A DNA stretch of 64,000 nt from CAVTWS01 sp963732655 (GCA_963732655.1 CAVTAI010000017.1:1116001-1180000), one strand, 5' to 3'; shown: positions 43,215 to 51,708, counted from the stretch's first letter. A program made the numbers and translations. The notes: a model not told the origin generated them from the letters alone.

Positions 43215-44489
43215 TCAGGTGGGCGGCGTACTCTCGGCCCGGAGGGACTCGAGTTGGGTCGACGGTCGGGGGGCGTCGTACCCCCGGATCAACAACCGGA
43301 CAGCCCGTACGGTGGAGCGCGGAGTCGCTCGATAGTCCTTCAGGGCCAGCAGCCAGGCGGTGAGCGCGGCGGCGGAAAGTGCGGCGCCGATGGCGACTCC
43401 CGATCCCTCCGCGGCCTCGTAACCGGCGGCGATCATGGCCACGATCGAGGCCGCGAGCACGATCAGGGTGGCGAACACCGTCGCTGATTCCAGCTCGGTC
43501 GTCTGGCGGTCGAGGTAGATGTCCCGGTACTCGCCGACGCCCGGGGTCTGGCGCTCGATCATGCGCAGCGGTGCTGACACGCTGCGGGCGGCCAGCGGCG
43601 CCCACACCACGTAGATGAGCGCGATGAGGAACAGGTAGCGCGGCGGGAAACCGTCGACGAAGCGTCCGCCCCCGATGTCTTCTCGCGCCGCCTGGTCGAC
43701 GAGTCCGGAGGCGGCCAGCGTCACGACCGTCGTGGCGATCAGCAGCATGAGCGCCTGCGCATATCGGAGGACGACCGTCCGGATGGCGAGCACGTGGCGG
43801 GTCACGAGCGCTTCGGTCCGGGCCACGTCGCCGGCCAGGGTGCGGTTTCGGTGCAGGCCCGCCAGCCGGAAGGATTGGCGGACGCGCTCGGCGTCGCCGT
43901 CGGGACCGTGCGGCGCCAGCGAACCCCACACCTCGGAGCTGCGCGTATCGAATCGATCCCGCCAGCCTCGATCGTCCCCACTCTTGGGCACGAGGATCCC
44001 TCGGGTCCACGGATCGGCGCGCTCCGCGGCCAACGCCTGTTCCGTCGTCTGGCTGAGCTCGTCGATGTTGAATCCGAGACCGGGGATCGCGAACCGTGGG
44101 TTGAAGACGCCTCGGGGCTCGCCATCTGCCGTGGGATGGGCGCCGAAGGTGTTGCTGGTGAAGTAGAAGGCCAGCAGGTCACCGACGAGGACGAAGATCA
44201 CGGGCACCGGGAGCAGGATGACCAGCGTGGACGCCACGCCGAGGGCGGCGAAGGGCACCACGTTCTGGTTGGCGTCGTACCCGGAGATGAGCATGGTCAT
44301 CATGTTGGGGAAGGCGTCGCGGAGGAAGAGCGGGAGCAGCAGGACGAGCGCGGAACCGCCGAGGAGCGCCTGCCCCACGCGATGGATGGTCGACAGGCGC
44401 ACCTCGGCCCGCTGGAGGTAGGCCCGCATGGCCAGGCGCGACTCCTCGTCGCTCACGTACGCGTGGTCAGAGCCGGGCAGGGCGTCCAT
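43215..44489 (-). CDS. Multi-pass membrane protein of unknown function
   Basis: 424 residues. Hydrophobic helices at about 35-50, 72-110 (probably two), 255-276, 295-315, 340-362 and 370-390; a long soluble loop of about 140 residues (GEPRGVFNPRFAIPGLGFNI to AGDVARTEALVT) lies between the second and third groups. I recognise no family. It begins eight bases after the YeeE-type gene upstream, so it probably belongs to the sulfur transport operon. Confidence 0.78.
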   Translation of the reverse strand: MDALPGSDHAYVSDEESRLAMRAYLQRAEVRLSTIHRVGQALLGGSALVLLLPLFLRDAFPNMMTMLISGYDANQNVVPFAALGVASTLVILLPVPVIFVLVGDLLAFYFTSNTFGAHPTADGEPRGVFNPRFAIPGLGFNIDELSQTTEQALAAERADPWTRGILVPKSGDDRGWRDRFDTRSSEVWGSLAPHGPDGDAERVRQSFRLAGLHRNRTLAGDVARTEALVTRHVLAIRTVVLRYAQALMLLIATTVVTLAASGLVDQAAREDIGGGRFVDGFPPRYLFLIALIYVVWAPLAARSVSAPLRMIERQTPGVGEYRDIYLDRQTTELESATVFATLIVLAASIVAMIAAGYEAAEGSGVAIGAALSAAALTAWLLALKDYRATPRSTVRAVRLLIRGYDAPRPSTQLESLRAESTPPT

Positions 44490-44496
44490 GATCGGT

Positions 44497-44964
44497 TCAG
44501 CGTCGCGTGGCCGGCACCGGGAGGATGTGATGCTCGCCGTCTCCGGTGGGGTCGGTGCGGCTGGAGTGCACATCACGGAGGTGGAGCCCGGCGAACAGAC
44601 CGACGATGGCGACGATGGCCAGCCCGGCGCCGGAGGCCAGCATGGCCAGGGCCGGGGCGGGGCAGGTTCCCGCGATGGCCCATCCCGCTCCGAAGAGGGC
44701 GCCGCCCACGACGTGGTGGCGCTCCGGCTTCGAACGGGCGAGGGTGAGCGGACCCGCCAGCACCGTGGTGGTTCCGCGTCGCTCGAGCCACCACAGCAGC
44801 GGGAGCGACACGCCGATGGTCGAGCCCATGAGCAGGAAGACATCAGGCTCCTGCAGCCGGAGCATGGCGTGGATGGTGTCGTACTCGTGGAGGTCGGCGG
44901 CGGCCAGGACGAACCCGAAGGCGGCACCGAAGACGAGACCGATCACGTTGAGTCGGGCGTTCAC
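44497..44964 (-). CDS. YeeE/YedE-type sulfur transport subunit (second half, DUF6691-like)
   Basis: 155 residues, about four membrane helices, GTG start overlapping the previous stop (GTGA). The conserved segment GGALFGAGWAIAGTCPAP with a single cysteine is typical of YeeE/YedE proteins, in which cysteines relay thiosulfate through the membrane. Paired half-size genes replace one full-length transporter in many bacteria. Confidence 0.85.
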   Translation of the reverse strand: MNARLNVIGLVFGAAFGFVLAAADLHEYDTIHAMLRLQEPDVFLLMGSTIGVSLPLLWWLERRGTTTVLAGPLTLARSKPERHHVVGGALFGAGWAIAGTCPAPALAMLASGAGLAIVAIVGLFAGLHLRDVHSSRTDPTGDGEHHILPVPATRR

Positions 44965-45443
44965 AGGTCACCCCCGGTGAGGGTGTGGAGGACGGCGGTG
45001 ACGGCGACGGCGGTGGACATGAACGTCGCCGTGGTCACCCAACTGGCGAGCGATCGCTGGGAGGTTCCGCAGATCCCGTGGCCAGAGGTGCACCCGCCGG
45101 CGAGTCGGGCTCCGTACCCCATGGTGACGGCTCCCACCAGCACCACGACGGCGACGACGGGGGTCGACCAGACGTCGGTCATCGTCTCGTACCCGGTCCG
45201 GATGTCCACGCCGTCGCCGAGGACGGTGGCGAGGGCGCCGCCGAGGAAGATGCCGGCGAAGTACCACGCCCGCCATGTCACGGTGTCGGTCGCTCGACGC
45301 GCCGCCTTCATCGTTTGGACGTAGGCGCCACTGGCCCCCAAGGGTTGGTTCGCAACGACGAAGAGGCCGACGACGAGTAGACCCAGGCAGGGTCCGGCGA
45401 CGTACCACGGCAATCGGTCGGGGAGGAGGTCCATCAGCGTCAC
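44961..45443 (-). CDS. YeeE/YedE-type sulfur transport subunit (first half)
   Basis: 160 residues, about four membrane helices. ARLAGGCTSGHGICGTSQRS carries the two conserved cysteines of the YeeE/TsuA family (GGCTSGHG). Start is GTG at 45443 or ATG at 45434. With the next gene it should form a complete thiosulfate or related sulfur-anion uptake system; the ion is not determined by sequence alone. Confidence 0.87.
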   Translation of the reverse strand: MTLMDLLPDRLPWYVAGPCLGLLVVGLFVVANQPLGASGAYVQTMKAARRATDTVTWRAWYFAGIFLGGALATVLGDGVDIRTGYETMTDVWSTPVVAVVVLVGAVTMGYGARLAGGCTSGHGICGTSQRSLASWVTTATFMSTAVAVTAVLHTLTGGDL

Positions 45444-45528
45444 TTTCGGTTGGTGTGGGTGTCGATGGGAACGCCCGGGATGGGATCGATCATCCCATGT
45501 GGGCCTGCGTAACTCGGTGAGGTGTGGC

Positions 45529-46317
45529 TCAGCCCACGAGGCCGGTTACCGACCGGATCGCGGTGTAGAGGGCGATCGCGTAGACCGCGACGGCAAAAGT
45601 ACGGGTGAGGGTGGCCTCGTCCGCCCGGCGGGTGATCCGCTCGCCGAAGAGCGCCCCCGTCCCGGCGGCGGCGGTGAACACCGCCAGTACCCGCCAATCC
45701 AGATCGACGCCCGGGGCCTTGAGGGCGAACGCACTCGCCGAGTTGATGGCGATGATCACCAACGATGTGCCGATGGCGTGGGGCATCGAGAGTCCGAGCG
45801 CCAGCACGAGCGCGGGGACGATGACGAACCCGCCGCCCACGCCGAAGAACCCGGTCATCAGCCCGACGGCGAAACCCAGGGCGACGATCCGGGGCATGGG
45901 CGCCTGGGCGGCAGGGTCGTCGTGATGGGCGACGTCGGGCCGGCAGTCCGGCCGGCCGGAGCGAGTGCGCCACGCCATCATGGTGGCCGCGGCCACCATG
46001 ACGCCGGAGAACGCCAGCATCAGCACATCCGGATCGATGTGGTCGCCCATGGTCTTCCCGGCGAAGGACCCGGCCACCCCGACGACACCGAAGGGCACGG
46101 CGATGTCGAGCCGGACGTTGCCGAGACGCCAGTGGGGGCGAACCGCGATGAGGGCGGTCGCCATCACCACGGCCAGCGATCCCGTCGTCGCCACCGTGGC
46201 CGGCTGATCGACGACGTACACCAGCGCCGGGACGGCCAGGATCGACCCGCCGGCGCCGACCGAACCGAGGGAGAGGCCGATGGCGATCCCGATCAGCGCC
46301 AGCACGACCAGTGACAT
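45529..46317 (-). CDS. TSUP family (TauE/SafE) permease
   Basis: 262 residues, about eight hydrophobic segments. The family repeats are GLSLGSVGAGGSILAVPALV near the N-terminus and GLMTGFFGVGGGFVIVPALV in the second half. TSUP proteins carry sulfite, sulfoacetate, taurine or other organosulfur anions. The promoter layout is the best in the window: see the -35/-10 entry. Its stop lies 85 bases before the first YeeE gene, so all four transport-related genes may be co-regulated. Confidence 0.92.
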   Translation of the reverse strand: MSLVVLALIGIAIGLSLGSVGAGGSILAVPALVYVVDQPATVATTGSLAVVMATALIAVRPHWRLGNVRLDIAVPFGVVGVAGSFAGKTMGDHIDPDVLMLAFSGVMVAAATMMAWRTRSGRPDCRPDVAHHDDPAAQAPMPRIVALGFAVGLMTGFFGVGGGFVIVPALVLALGLSMPHAIGTSLVIIAINSASAFALKAPGVDLDWRVLAVFTAAAGTGALFGERITRRADEATLTRTFAVAVYAIALYTAIRSVTGLVG

Positions 46318-46323
46318 AGAGCG

Positions 46324-46352
46324 AATATACGGACATTCGGACCAAATGACAA
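46324..46352 (-). promoter_or_regulatory. Promoter of the TSUP gene (TTGTCA-17-TATATT)
   Basis: On the minus strand TTGTCA (46347-46352) and TATATT (46324-46329) are 17 bases apart, and TATATT is six bases before the ATG at 46317. The spacer holds a GTCCG-AAT-GTCCG direct repeat that might bind a repressor. Confidence 0.65.
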
Positions 46353-46416
46353 CGTTGGGCCGATGAGGCCTCGGCGTGCCCAAGTGGTCGAACTGTTGCT
46401 CGGCGGCTCGGCTCCG

Positions 46417-46422
46417 TAGGCT
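46417..46422 (+). promoter_or_regulatory. -10 hexamer TAGGCT for moaA
   Basis: TAGGCT is six bases before the ATG at 46429. Confidence 0.65.
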
Positions 46423-46428
46423 GGTCTC

Positions 46429-47412
46429 ATGGGGAACGAGCTCGTCGACACCTTCGGGCGGATCCACCGGGACCTCCGGATCTCGGTCACCGACCGATGC
46501 AACTTCCGGTGCACCTACTGCATGCCCGAAGAAGGCATGGCGTGGACCCCCCGCGACGAGATCTTGACGTTCGAGGAGATCGAGCGGCTGGCCCGGCTCG
46601 TCGTCGAGCGATACGGCGTCGACAGCATCCGGTTGACCGGAGGTGAGCCGACCGTCCGAGCCCATCTCCCGCGCCTCGTGCGCATGCTGGCGGGACTCGG
46701 AGTCGATCTCGCCCTCACCACGAACGGGGCCACCCTCCGCCTGCTCGCCGACCAGCTGGTCGACGCTGGCCTCGAGCGCATCAACGTGTCCCTCGATTCG
46801 CTCCGGGCCGACCGATTCCTCGAGCTGACGCGGCGCGACCAGCTCGTTCAGGTGCTCGATGGCATCGACGCCGCAGTTGAAGTCGGGCTGAACCCGGTGA
46901 AGGTCAACGCCGTCATGATGCGCGGCATCAACGACGACGAACTCCTCGACTTCGCGGCGTACGGACGCGAGCGTGGGGTGGCGATCCGATTCATCGAGTA
47001 CATGCCGCTCGATGCGGACGGCGGATGGACCCGTGACAGCGTCGTCACCCTCGAGGAGATCGTCGAGCGGATCGGTGGGGTCTACCCGTTGGAACCGCTC
47101 GACCAGGGCCACGATCCCGCCGCACGATTCCGGTACCGCGATGGCGCCGGCGAGTTCGGCGTGATCGCCAGCGTCACCCGACCGTTCTGCGGGAGCTGCG
47201 ACCGGATCCGTCTCACCGCCGACGGCCACCTCCGGAACTGCCTCTTCGCGGTCGACGAGGTCGACCTGCGCAGCCTGCTGCGGTCCGGCGCTTCCGACGA
47301 CGATCTCGCCGCCGCGTTCGAGGCCAACGTGACCGCCAAGTGGGCCGGTCATGCCATCGGCCAGGTCACCTTCATCCGCCCCAAGCGGTCGATGTCACAG
47401 ATCGGCGGCTGA
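46429..47412 (+). CDS. moaA: GTP 3',8-cyclase MoaA
   Basis: 327 residues. Radical SAM enzyme starting molybdenum cofactor synthesis. N-terminal cluster CNFRCTYC (CxxxCxxC), GGEPTVR, C-terminal cluster CGSCDRIRLTADGHLRNC, and a terminal Gly-Gly (SQIGG) needed for activity in the family. Divergent from the TSUP gene, 50 bases before moaC. Confidence 0.97.
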   Translation: MGNELVDTFGRIHRDLRISVTDRCNFRCTYCMPEEGMAWTPRDEILTFEEIERLARLVVERYGVDSIRLTGGEPTVRAHLPRLVRMLAGLGVDLALTTNGATLRLLADQLVDAGLERINVSLDSLRADRFLELTRRDQLVQVLDGIDAAVEVGLNPVKVNAVMMRGINDDELLDFAAYGRERGVAIRFIEYMPLDADGGWTRDSVVTLEEIVERIGGVYPLEPLDQGHDPAARFRYRDGAGEFGVIASVTRPFCGSCDRIRLTADGHLRNCLFAVDEVDLRSLLRSGASDDDLAAAFEANVTAKWAGHAIGQVTFIRPKRSMSQIGG

Positions 47413-47448
47413 GCGGCCGCAGGGCCCCGTCGTCTGTGCGCCGATGCG

Positions 47449-47454
47449 TAGACT
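47449..47454 (+). promoter_or_regulatory. -10 hexamer TAGACT for moaC
   Basis: TAGACT is eight bases before the ATG at 47463, so moaC may have its own promoter besides moaA read-through. Confidence 0.5.
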
Positions 47455-47462
47455 CCCTGCGC

Positions 47463-47960
47463 ATGGCTCACTCAGGATTCACTCACCTCGACCCCCTGGG
47501 TCGGGCTCGTATGGTCGATGTCACCCCCAAGGAGCCGTCGCACCGCCGCGCCATCGCCCGCGGTCGGGTGTACATGAGCGACGACACGGCCGCAGCCGTC
47601 GCCCGCGGAGCCATCGGGAAAGGCGACGTGTTGGCCGTGGCTCGGGTCGCGGGGATCCAGGCCGCCAAACGGGCGGCCGACCTGATCCCGTTGTGCCACC
47701 CGCTCCTGATCGGTTCGGTGTTCGTCAACTTCGAGATCGAGGCGACGTACGTAGAGGTCGAGGCCCAGGTTGAGACGATCGACCGCACCGGCGTCGAGAT
47801 GGAGGCCCTGACCGCGTGCTCGGTCGCCGCGCTCACCATCTACGACATGTGCAAGTCGATGGATCGCGGCATGGTGATCGGCGACATCGCCCTGTGGGAG
47901 AAGACGGGCGGCCGGTCCGGCTCCTACCGTCGAGCGCCGGCTGAGCAGCCCGACCACTGA
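47463..47960 (+). CDS. moaC: Cyclic pyranopterin monophosphate synthase MoaC
   Basis: 165 residues. It converts the MoaA product to cyclic pyranopterin monophosphate. Conserved parts: MVDVTPKEPSHRRAIARG, KRAADLIPLCHPL, VETIDRTGVEMEALTACSVA and DMCKSMDRGM (catalytic Lys and Asp). Confidence 0.96.
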   Translation: MAHSGFTHLDPLGRARMVDVTPKEPSHRRAIARGRVYMSDDTAAAVARGAIGKGDVLAVARVAGIQAAKRAADLIPLCHPLLIGSVFVNFEIEATYVEVEAQVETIDRTGVEMEALTACSVAALTIYDMCKSMDRGMVIGDIALWEKTGGRSGSYRRAPAEQPDH

Positions 47961-48064
47961 TCACGTTGGTTCCGACGTGGCCGCATGGCGAGCCGCGGTC
48001 GTGGGTCCACCCAGCCTGACGAGTGGTTGACTACCGTCCAGGGCGGAGGTCAGTCGGACAAGTC

Positions 48065-48619
48065 ATGCCATCCGTGGTCGTTTTGGTCCTCATCGGGCTG
48101 TGGGGAGCGGTGCTACTCCCACCGCTCATGCGTCATCGCCCGGCGCGCCCGGCCCGGGCCTCCGGGTCGCCCTTGGCGATGCCGGTCGCTCCTCAGGAGC
48201 CCGCAGCCGTCTCCGCGGCGACCGTCGATTCCCCGAGACGTGTCGTGCGGCCGACTCTAGAGCTGGTCGACGTCGTCGAGACCCCGGCGGTGCCGGCCGA
48301 GGACCAAGGCGACCCTCCTGATCCGTTGATGCCTCGCTCGGCGGCCGAGGCTCGGCGGCGCCGGCAGATGGTGCTGGCCACCTTGACTGCGGTGGCGATC
48401 GCCGCCCTCGCCGCGGCGCCGCTCGTCGGACCACGTGCGCTCATCGGCCACGGTGTGGTCGATCTCGTGCTGGCGGGGTACGGCTGGTTGGTCTTCGAGC
48501 GTGATCAGCGAGCCCGCCAGCGCTCCGACGTCGTGCGGCCGCTCAGCCCGACCCGTCGGGCCACGCCCGGCTTCATGGTCGACGAACGATTCCTCGACCG
48601 GGGGCGCCGAGCCGGGTGA
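48065..48619 (+). CDS. Membrane protein of unknown function
   Basis: 184 residues. An N-terminal helix (VVVLVLIGLWGAVLLPPLM), a basic and proline-rich loop of about 70 residues, a second hydrophobic zone (MVLATLTAVAIAALAAAPLV and VVDLVLAGYGWLVF) and a basic tail. The RRQMVLA segment resembles small actinobacterial membrane proteins often seen near glycerol or MoaC-type genes, but I do not recognise a family. Start chosen at ATG 48065, with GGCGGAGG about 15 bases upstream. Confidence 0.72.
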   Translation: MPSVVVLVLIGLWGAVLLPPLMRHRPARPARASGSPLAMPVAPQEPAAVSAATVDSPRRVVRPTLELVDVVETPAVPAEDQGDPPDPLMPRSAAEARRRRQMVLATLTAVAIAALAAAPLVGPRALIGHGVVDLVLAGYGWLVFERDQRARQRSDVVRPLSPTRRATPGFMVDERFLDRGRRAG

Positions 48620-48665
48620 TCCGGCCGACCCGGTCGCCTCGATACCCGCTGGTCGCGGGTGACGG

Positions 48666-49100
48666 TCAGTACCGGGCGAACACCTGCACCGTGTACACGG
48701 TGCCGTCGGCCGCCACGGCATACCCGGTGCCGGCGAAGTTGAAGGTGGGATCCAAGATGTTGGCGCGGTGCCCACTGGAGGCGAGGTAGGCCTCGTGGAT
48801 CGCCGCGATCGACGGTCCGCGGCCGACGTTCTCGCCGATGCGCTGCCAGTTGCCCGTCACGCCGTCCGGTAGGTTCGAGTGGCGAAGGCCGTTCTCCGAG
48901 GCCAGAAGCTCGGCCCAGGCCTGAGCCTTGTTCATGAGGGCCAGATGCGCCTGGACGGCGGGAAGACCGGCGTCAGTGCGGGTCTCGTTGATCAGGTCGA
49001 GCGTCGTCTGTTGCTCGGGCGAACAGCTGGACATGACCAAGATGGCGATCAGGCCGAGCAGCGTCGCCACCAGCGGCTTGGCACGGAGCGTTGATGTCAT
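48666..49100 (-). CDS. CAP (SCP/PR-1) domain lipoprotein
   Basis: 144 residues from ATG 49100. Lipobox VMSSCS (Cys about 26). The CAP domain contains LINETRTDAGLPAVQ, QAWAELLASENGLRHS, RIGENVG and SGHRANILDPTFNFAGTGY; the two histidines and glutamates of the CAP cavity are present. Bacterial CAP proteins (YkwD-like) are extracytoplasmic and of unknown activity. It is upstream of the tRNA and transcribed away from it. Confidence 0.9.
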   Translation of the reverse strand: MTSTLRAKPLVATLLGLIAILVMSSCSPEQQTTLDLINETRTDAGLPAVQAHLALMNKAQAWAELLASENGLRHSNLPDGVTGNWQRIGENVGRGPSIAAIHEAYLASSGHRANILDPTFNFAGTGYAVAADGTVYTVQVFARY

Positions 49101-49271
49101 GCTCGCTCTATCGACCACGCAGCGTGGTTTTCTTGAGCCGGCCATCAACAATTTTCGGGTTGCTTAGGGCTGAGTCGACGGGGTGGAGCAATCACCCTCC
49201 GTGGTATTCGTCGCCCGGGAGGTTCTCGACGGCGTCCGACGAGCGGCCGGTGCTCCGACCGAGCGCGCCGC

Positions 49272-49277
49272 TACACT
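49272..49277 (+). promoter_or_regulatory. -10 hexamer TACACT for tRNA-Ala
   Basis: TACACT lies 14 bases before the first base of the tRNA. Confidence 0.5.
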
Positions 49278-49290
49278 GCTCTCTGCCTTC

Positions 49291-49364
49291 GGGGGTGTAG
49301 CTCAGCTGGCTAGAGCGCTTCGGTCGCATCGAAGAGGCCGTGGGTTCGACTCCCATCACCTCCA
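49291..49364 (+). tRNA. tRNA-Ala (anticodon CGC)
   Basis: Cloverleaf by eye: acceptor GGGGGTG pairs with CACCTCC (one G-U), D arm GCTC/GAGC, anticodon stem CTTCG/CGAAG with loop GTCGCAT (anticodon CGC), T arm GTGGG-TTCGACT-CCCAT, discriminator A. It reads GCG alanine codons, which are frequent in this GC-rich genome. CCA is not encoded (CCC follows). Confidence 0.93.
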
Positions 49365-49484
49365 CCCGTTTGGAACAACCCGCCAGTCATCTCGATCCCC
49401 CTATCCTCAGCGCCGGGTACCCGCGACCTCAGGGACCAGCAATGTGCTGGCCACATGAGCTGGGGTACGACGACCCGGGTCCCG

Positions 49485-50054
49485 TCACGCGACCGGGTCC
49501 CGGTGGACGTGGGCTCGTTGACCATCCCGGTCGAAGATCATGATCAGCTCGGCCGGGCCGTCGATGGCCTGGATGGCGTGGGGGGTCATGGTGGCGAACT
49601 CGGCTGCTTCGCCAGTCTCGATGACGACCTCGCGCTCGCCGAGCGTCAGGCGCACCCGCCCGTCGATGACGAAGAACCAGTCGTGGCCCGGATGCACGCG
49701 CCGGTCTGCGGGCTGACTGGTCGGTTCGAGGCGCACCTTGATCGCAATCGTGTTGCCGGTCGAGCGGCTCAGCGTCCACGTAGTGCGTTCTCCCGAGGTG
49801 CTCGGCGTGGGCCGGATGACGACGTCGTCGTCGTGGTCTGCTTCGAGCAGCGTCTCGAGGTCGACCTGGAGGGCTCGAGCCAGGGGCAGCAAGACGTCGA
49901 GGCTGATCGTTCTCCTGCCGGTCTCGATCCGGCTGATCGTGGACGCGCTGAGGTGGGTTCGTTTGGCGAGCTCGTCGAGCGAGAGCCCCAGGGTGTGACG
50001 CAGACTCCGCAGCCTGCTTCGGACCACGTCCTCGATCTGCGCCGACTCGTCCAT
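49485..50054 (-). CDS. XRE-family regulator with cupin domain
   Basis: 189 residues with GGGGGAGG just upstream. HTH at about 12-65 (LSLDELAKRTHLSASTISRIE), cupin fold at about 100-180 (HPGHDWFFVIDGRVRLTLGE, EFATMTPHAIQA). XRE-cupin regulators sense small molecules such as amino acids, sugars or polyamines and often control the adjacent divergent gene. Here that is the oxidoreductase-methyltransferase fusion, with a palindrome in between. Confidence 0.93.
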   Translation of the reverse strand: MDESAQIEDVVRSRLRSLRHTLGLSLDELAKRTHLSASTISRIETGRRTISLDVLLPLARALQVDLETLLEADHDDDVVIRPTPSTSGERTTWTLSRSTGNTIAIKVRLEPTSQPADRRVHPGHDWFFVIDGRVRLTLGEREVVIETGEAAEFATMTPHAIQAIDGPAELIMIFDRDGQRAHVHRDPVA

Positions 50055-50080
50055 CGCCCTCCCCCGTCTTGTTTTGCTTT

Positions 50081-50101
50081 GCCTTGCGAATTGTGCAAGG
50101 C
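50081..50101. promoter_or_regulatory. Palindromic candidate operator
   Basis: GCCTTGC and GCAAGGC are seven-base arms around GAATTGT. Next to it, TGTGCA and TGCACT recur. It lies between the divergent XRE-cupin and oxidoreductase genes, the place expected for an XRE operator. Confidence 0.55.
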
Positions 50102-50126
50102 ATCATGCACTAGATGGGTGGCACCC

Positions 50127-50132
50127 TATCGT
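50127..50132 (+). promoter_or_regulatory. -10 hexamer TATCGT for the fusion gene
   Basis: TATCGT is seven bases before the ATG at 50140 and supports that start over an in-frame ATG at 50074. Confidence 0.6.
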
Positions 50133-50139
50133 TGGTGGC

Positions 50140-51708
50140 ATGACTGACCACGCCCACCACACGATCGAACGACACTGTGACGTCGCCGTCATCGGCGGAT
50201 CGGCCGCGGGTCTGGCCGCCGCGTTGCAGCTCGGCCGACAGCGACGGTCGGTGATCGTCGTCGACTCCGGCGAGCCGCGCAATGCCCCCGCCGCTCACAT
50301 GCACGGCTACCTCAGCCGGGAGGGTCTACCGCCGTCGGAGCTGATCACGGTCGGTCGTGAAGAGGTCCGCAGCTACGGGGGCGAGGTCCTCGCCGGTCGC
50401 GCGATCGACGTGACCCGCACCGACGACGACCGCTTCCGCGTCGAGCTCACCGGAGGCCACGTGATCGTCGCCCGCCGTCTGCTCGCCGCGACTGGCCTCG
50501 TCGACGAGTTGCCCGACATCGAGGGACTCGCCCCGCATTGGGGCGGTGACGTCATCCACTGCCCGTTCTGCCACGGCTACGAGATTCGCGACCGGCGCGT
50601 CGTCCACATCATCACGCACCCGATGGGGCTGCATCCCGCCGAGCTCGTCCGCCATCTCACCGACCGCTACACGCTCGTCCTCCACAGCGGAATCGACGCG
50701 GAGGATCCCGAACTCGCCGATCTGCGCGCCGCAGGCGTGGTGATCGTCGACGCCCGGGTGAGCCGACTCATCACCGGTGTCGACGGCCATGTCGAGGCCG
50801 TCCAGCTGACCAGCGGAGCGCGCCTCGAGGCTGACGCAGTCATGATCGGCACCAGTTTCCGGGCGCGGGCAGAACCGTTCGTGTCGATCGGATTGTCCAC
50901 GGTCGCCCACCCGAGCGGGCTCGGCGACGTCGTTGCGGTGGACGCGACGGGAGCGACCGACGTGGCGGGCGTCTACGCAGCGGGCAACGTGACCGATCCG
51001 AGTCACCAGGTGTCGCAAGCCGCGGCGCACGGCAGCTTCGTGGGGGCGATGATCAGCTTCGCGCTGGCCCACGACGATCTCGTCGCCGCGGAGCGGCCGT
51101 GTGCGAACGAGGCCGACTGGGACCATCGTTACAGCGGCGAGCAGATGTGGAGCGGCAACCCGAACGGAACGCTCGTCAGAGAGATCAGCGGAGCCCGACC
51201 CGGGCGCGCTCTCGACATCGGTGCCGGCGAAGGGGGCGACGCGGTCTGGCTCGCCGAGCAGGGCTGGGACGTGACCGCGAACGACATCTCCCAGAATGCG
51301 CTCGACCGGGTGATCGCGGAGGCCGAACGTCGCGGTTTGCGCATCGAGGCCAACCGAGCCGACGCGAACGCCCTCGACCCATTCCCGTCCGCGGCGTACG
51401 ACCTCGTGTCCGCGGACTACGCCTCGATCCCGCGTACCCACGACGACCGTGGCGTCGACAATCTCATCAACGTCGTCGCCCCGGGCGGCACACTCCTCGT
51501 CGTGAGCCACGACCTCGAGGCGATGCGCGCCGCCACCGGTCGAGCGTTCGACCCCGACGCGTACGTCCGGGTCGAGGATGTCGCGAGGGCCCTCGCCGCC
51601 GACTCGGACTGGGACATCGAGGTCAACGGGCCACGAAGCCGCCCGCCCGGCGCCATCTCCACCCACCATGTCGACGACATCGTCTTGCGAGCCCGCCGAC
51701 GCAACTGA
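50140..51708 (+). CDS. Fusion: thioredoxin-reductase-like dithiol oxidoreductase + SAM methyltransferase
   Basis: 522 residues. The N-terminal half (1-320) is FAD-dependent and TrxB/GliT-like: GGSAAGLAAALQL (FAD Rossmann), redox cysteines Cys141/Cys144 in HCPFCHGYE, and GVYAAGNVTDPSHQV. The expected NADPH-binding GGGxSA motif is replaced by a segment reading HIITHPMGLHPAE, so NADPH use is doubtful; oxygen-using dithiol oxidases (GliT, HlmI) also lack a standard site. The C-terminal half (about 330-522) is a class I methyltransferase (ALDIGAGEGGDAVWLAEQGW, TANDIS), TehB/TPMT-like. Dithiol oxidation and S-methylation in one chain suggest thiol detoxification (inference). Confidence 0.92.
   Translation: MTDHAHHTIERHCDVAVIGGSAAGLAAALQLGRQRRSVIVVDSGEPRNAPAAHMHGYLSREGLPPSELITVGREEVRSYGGEVLAGRAIDVTRTDDDRFRVELTGGHVIVARRLLAATGLVDELPDIEGLAPHWGGDVIHCPFCHGYEIRDRRVVHIITHPMGLHPAELVRHLTDRYTLVLHSGIDAEDPELADLRAAGVVIVDARVSRLITGVDGHVEAVQLTSGARLEADAVMIGTSFRARAEPFVSIGLSTVAHPSGLGDVVAVDATGATDVAGVYAAGNVTDPSHQVSQAAAHGSFVGAMISFALAHDDLVAAERPCANEADWDHRYSGEQMWSGNPNGTLVREISGARPGRALDIGAGEGGDAVWLAEQGWDVTANDISQNALDRVIAEAERRGLRIEANRADANALDPFPSAAYDLVSADYASIPRTHDDRGVDNLINVVAPGGTLLVVSHDLEAMRAATGRAFDPDAYVRVEDVARALAADSDWDIEVNGPRSRPPGAISTHHVDDIVLRARRRN

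Noticed and set aside
45529..47352. A 607-residue minus-strand protein including the TSUP permease
   Set aside because: The upper part is antisense to moaA; the permease starts at 46317 after a good promoter.
48065..49484. A tRNA-associated integrated element next to tRNA-Ala
   Set aside because: No integrase, no repeated tRNA 3' end and no change in gene style beside the tRNA.
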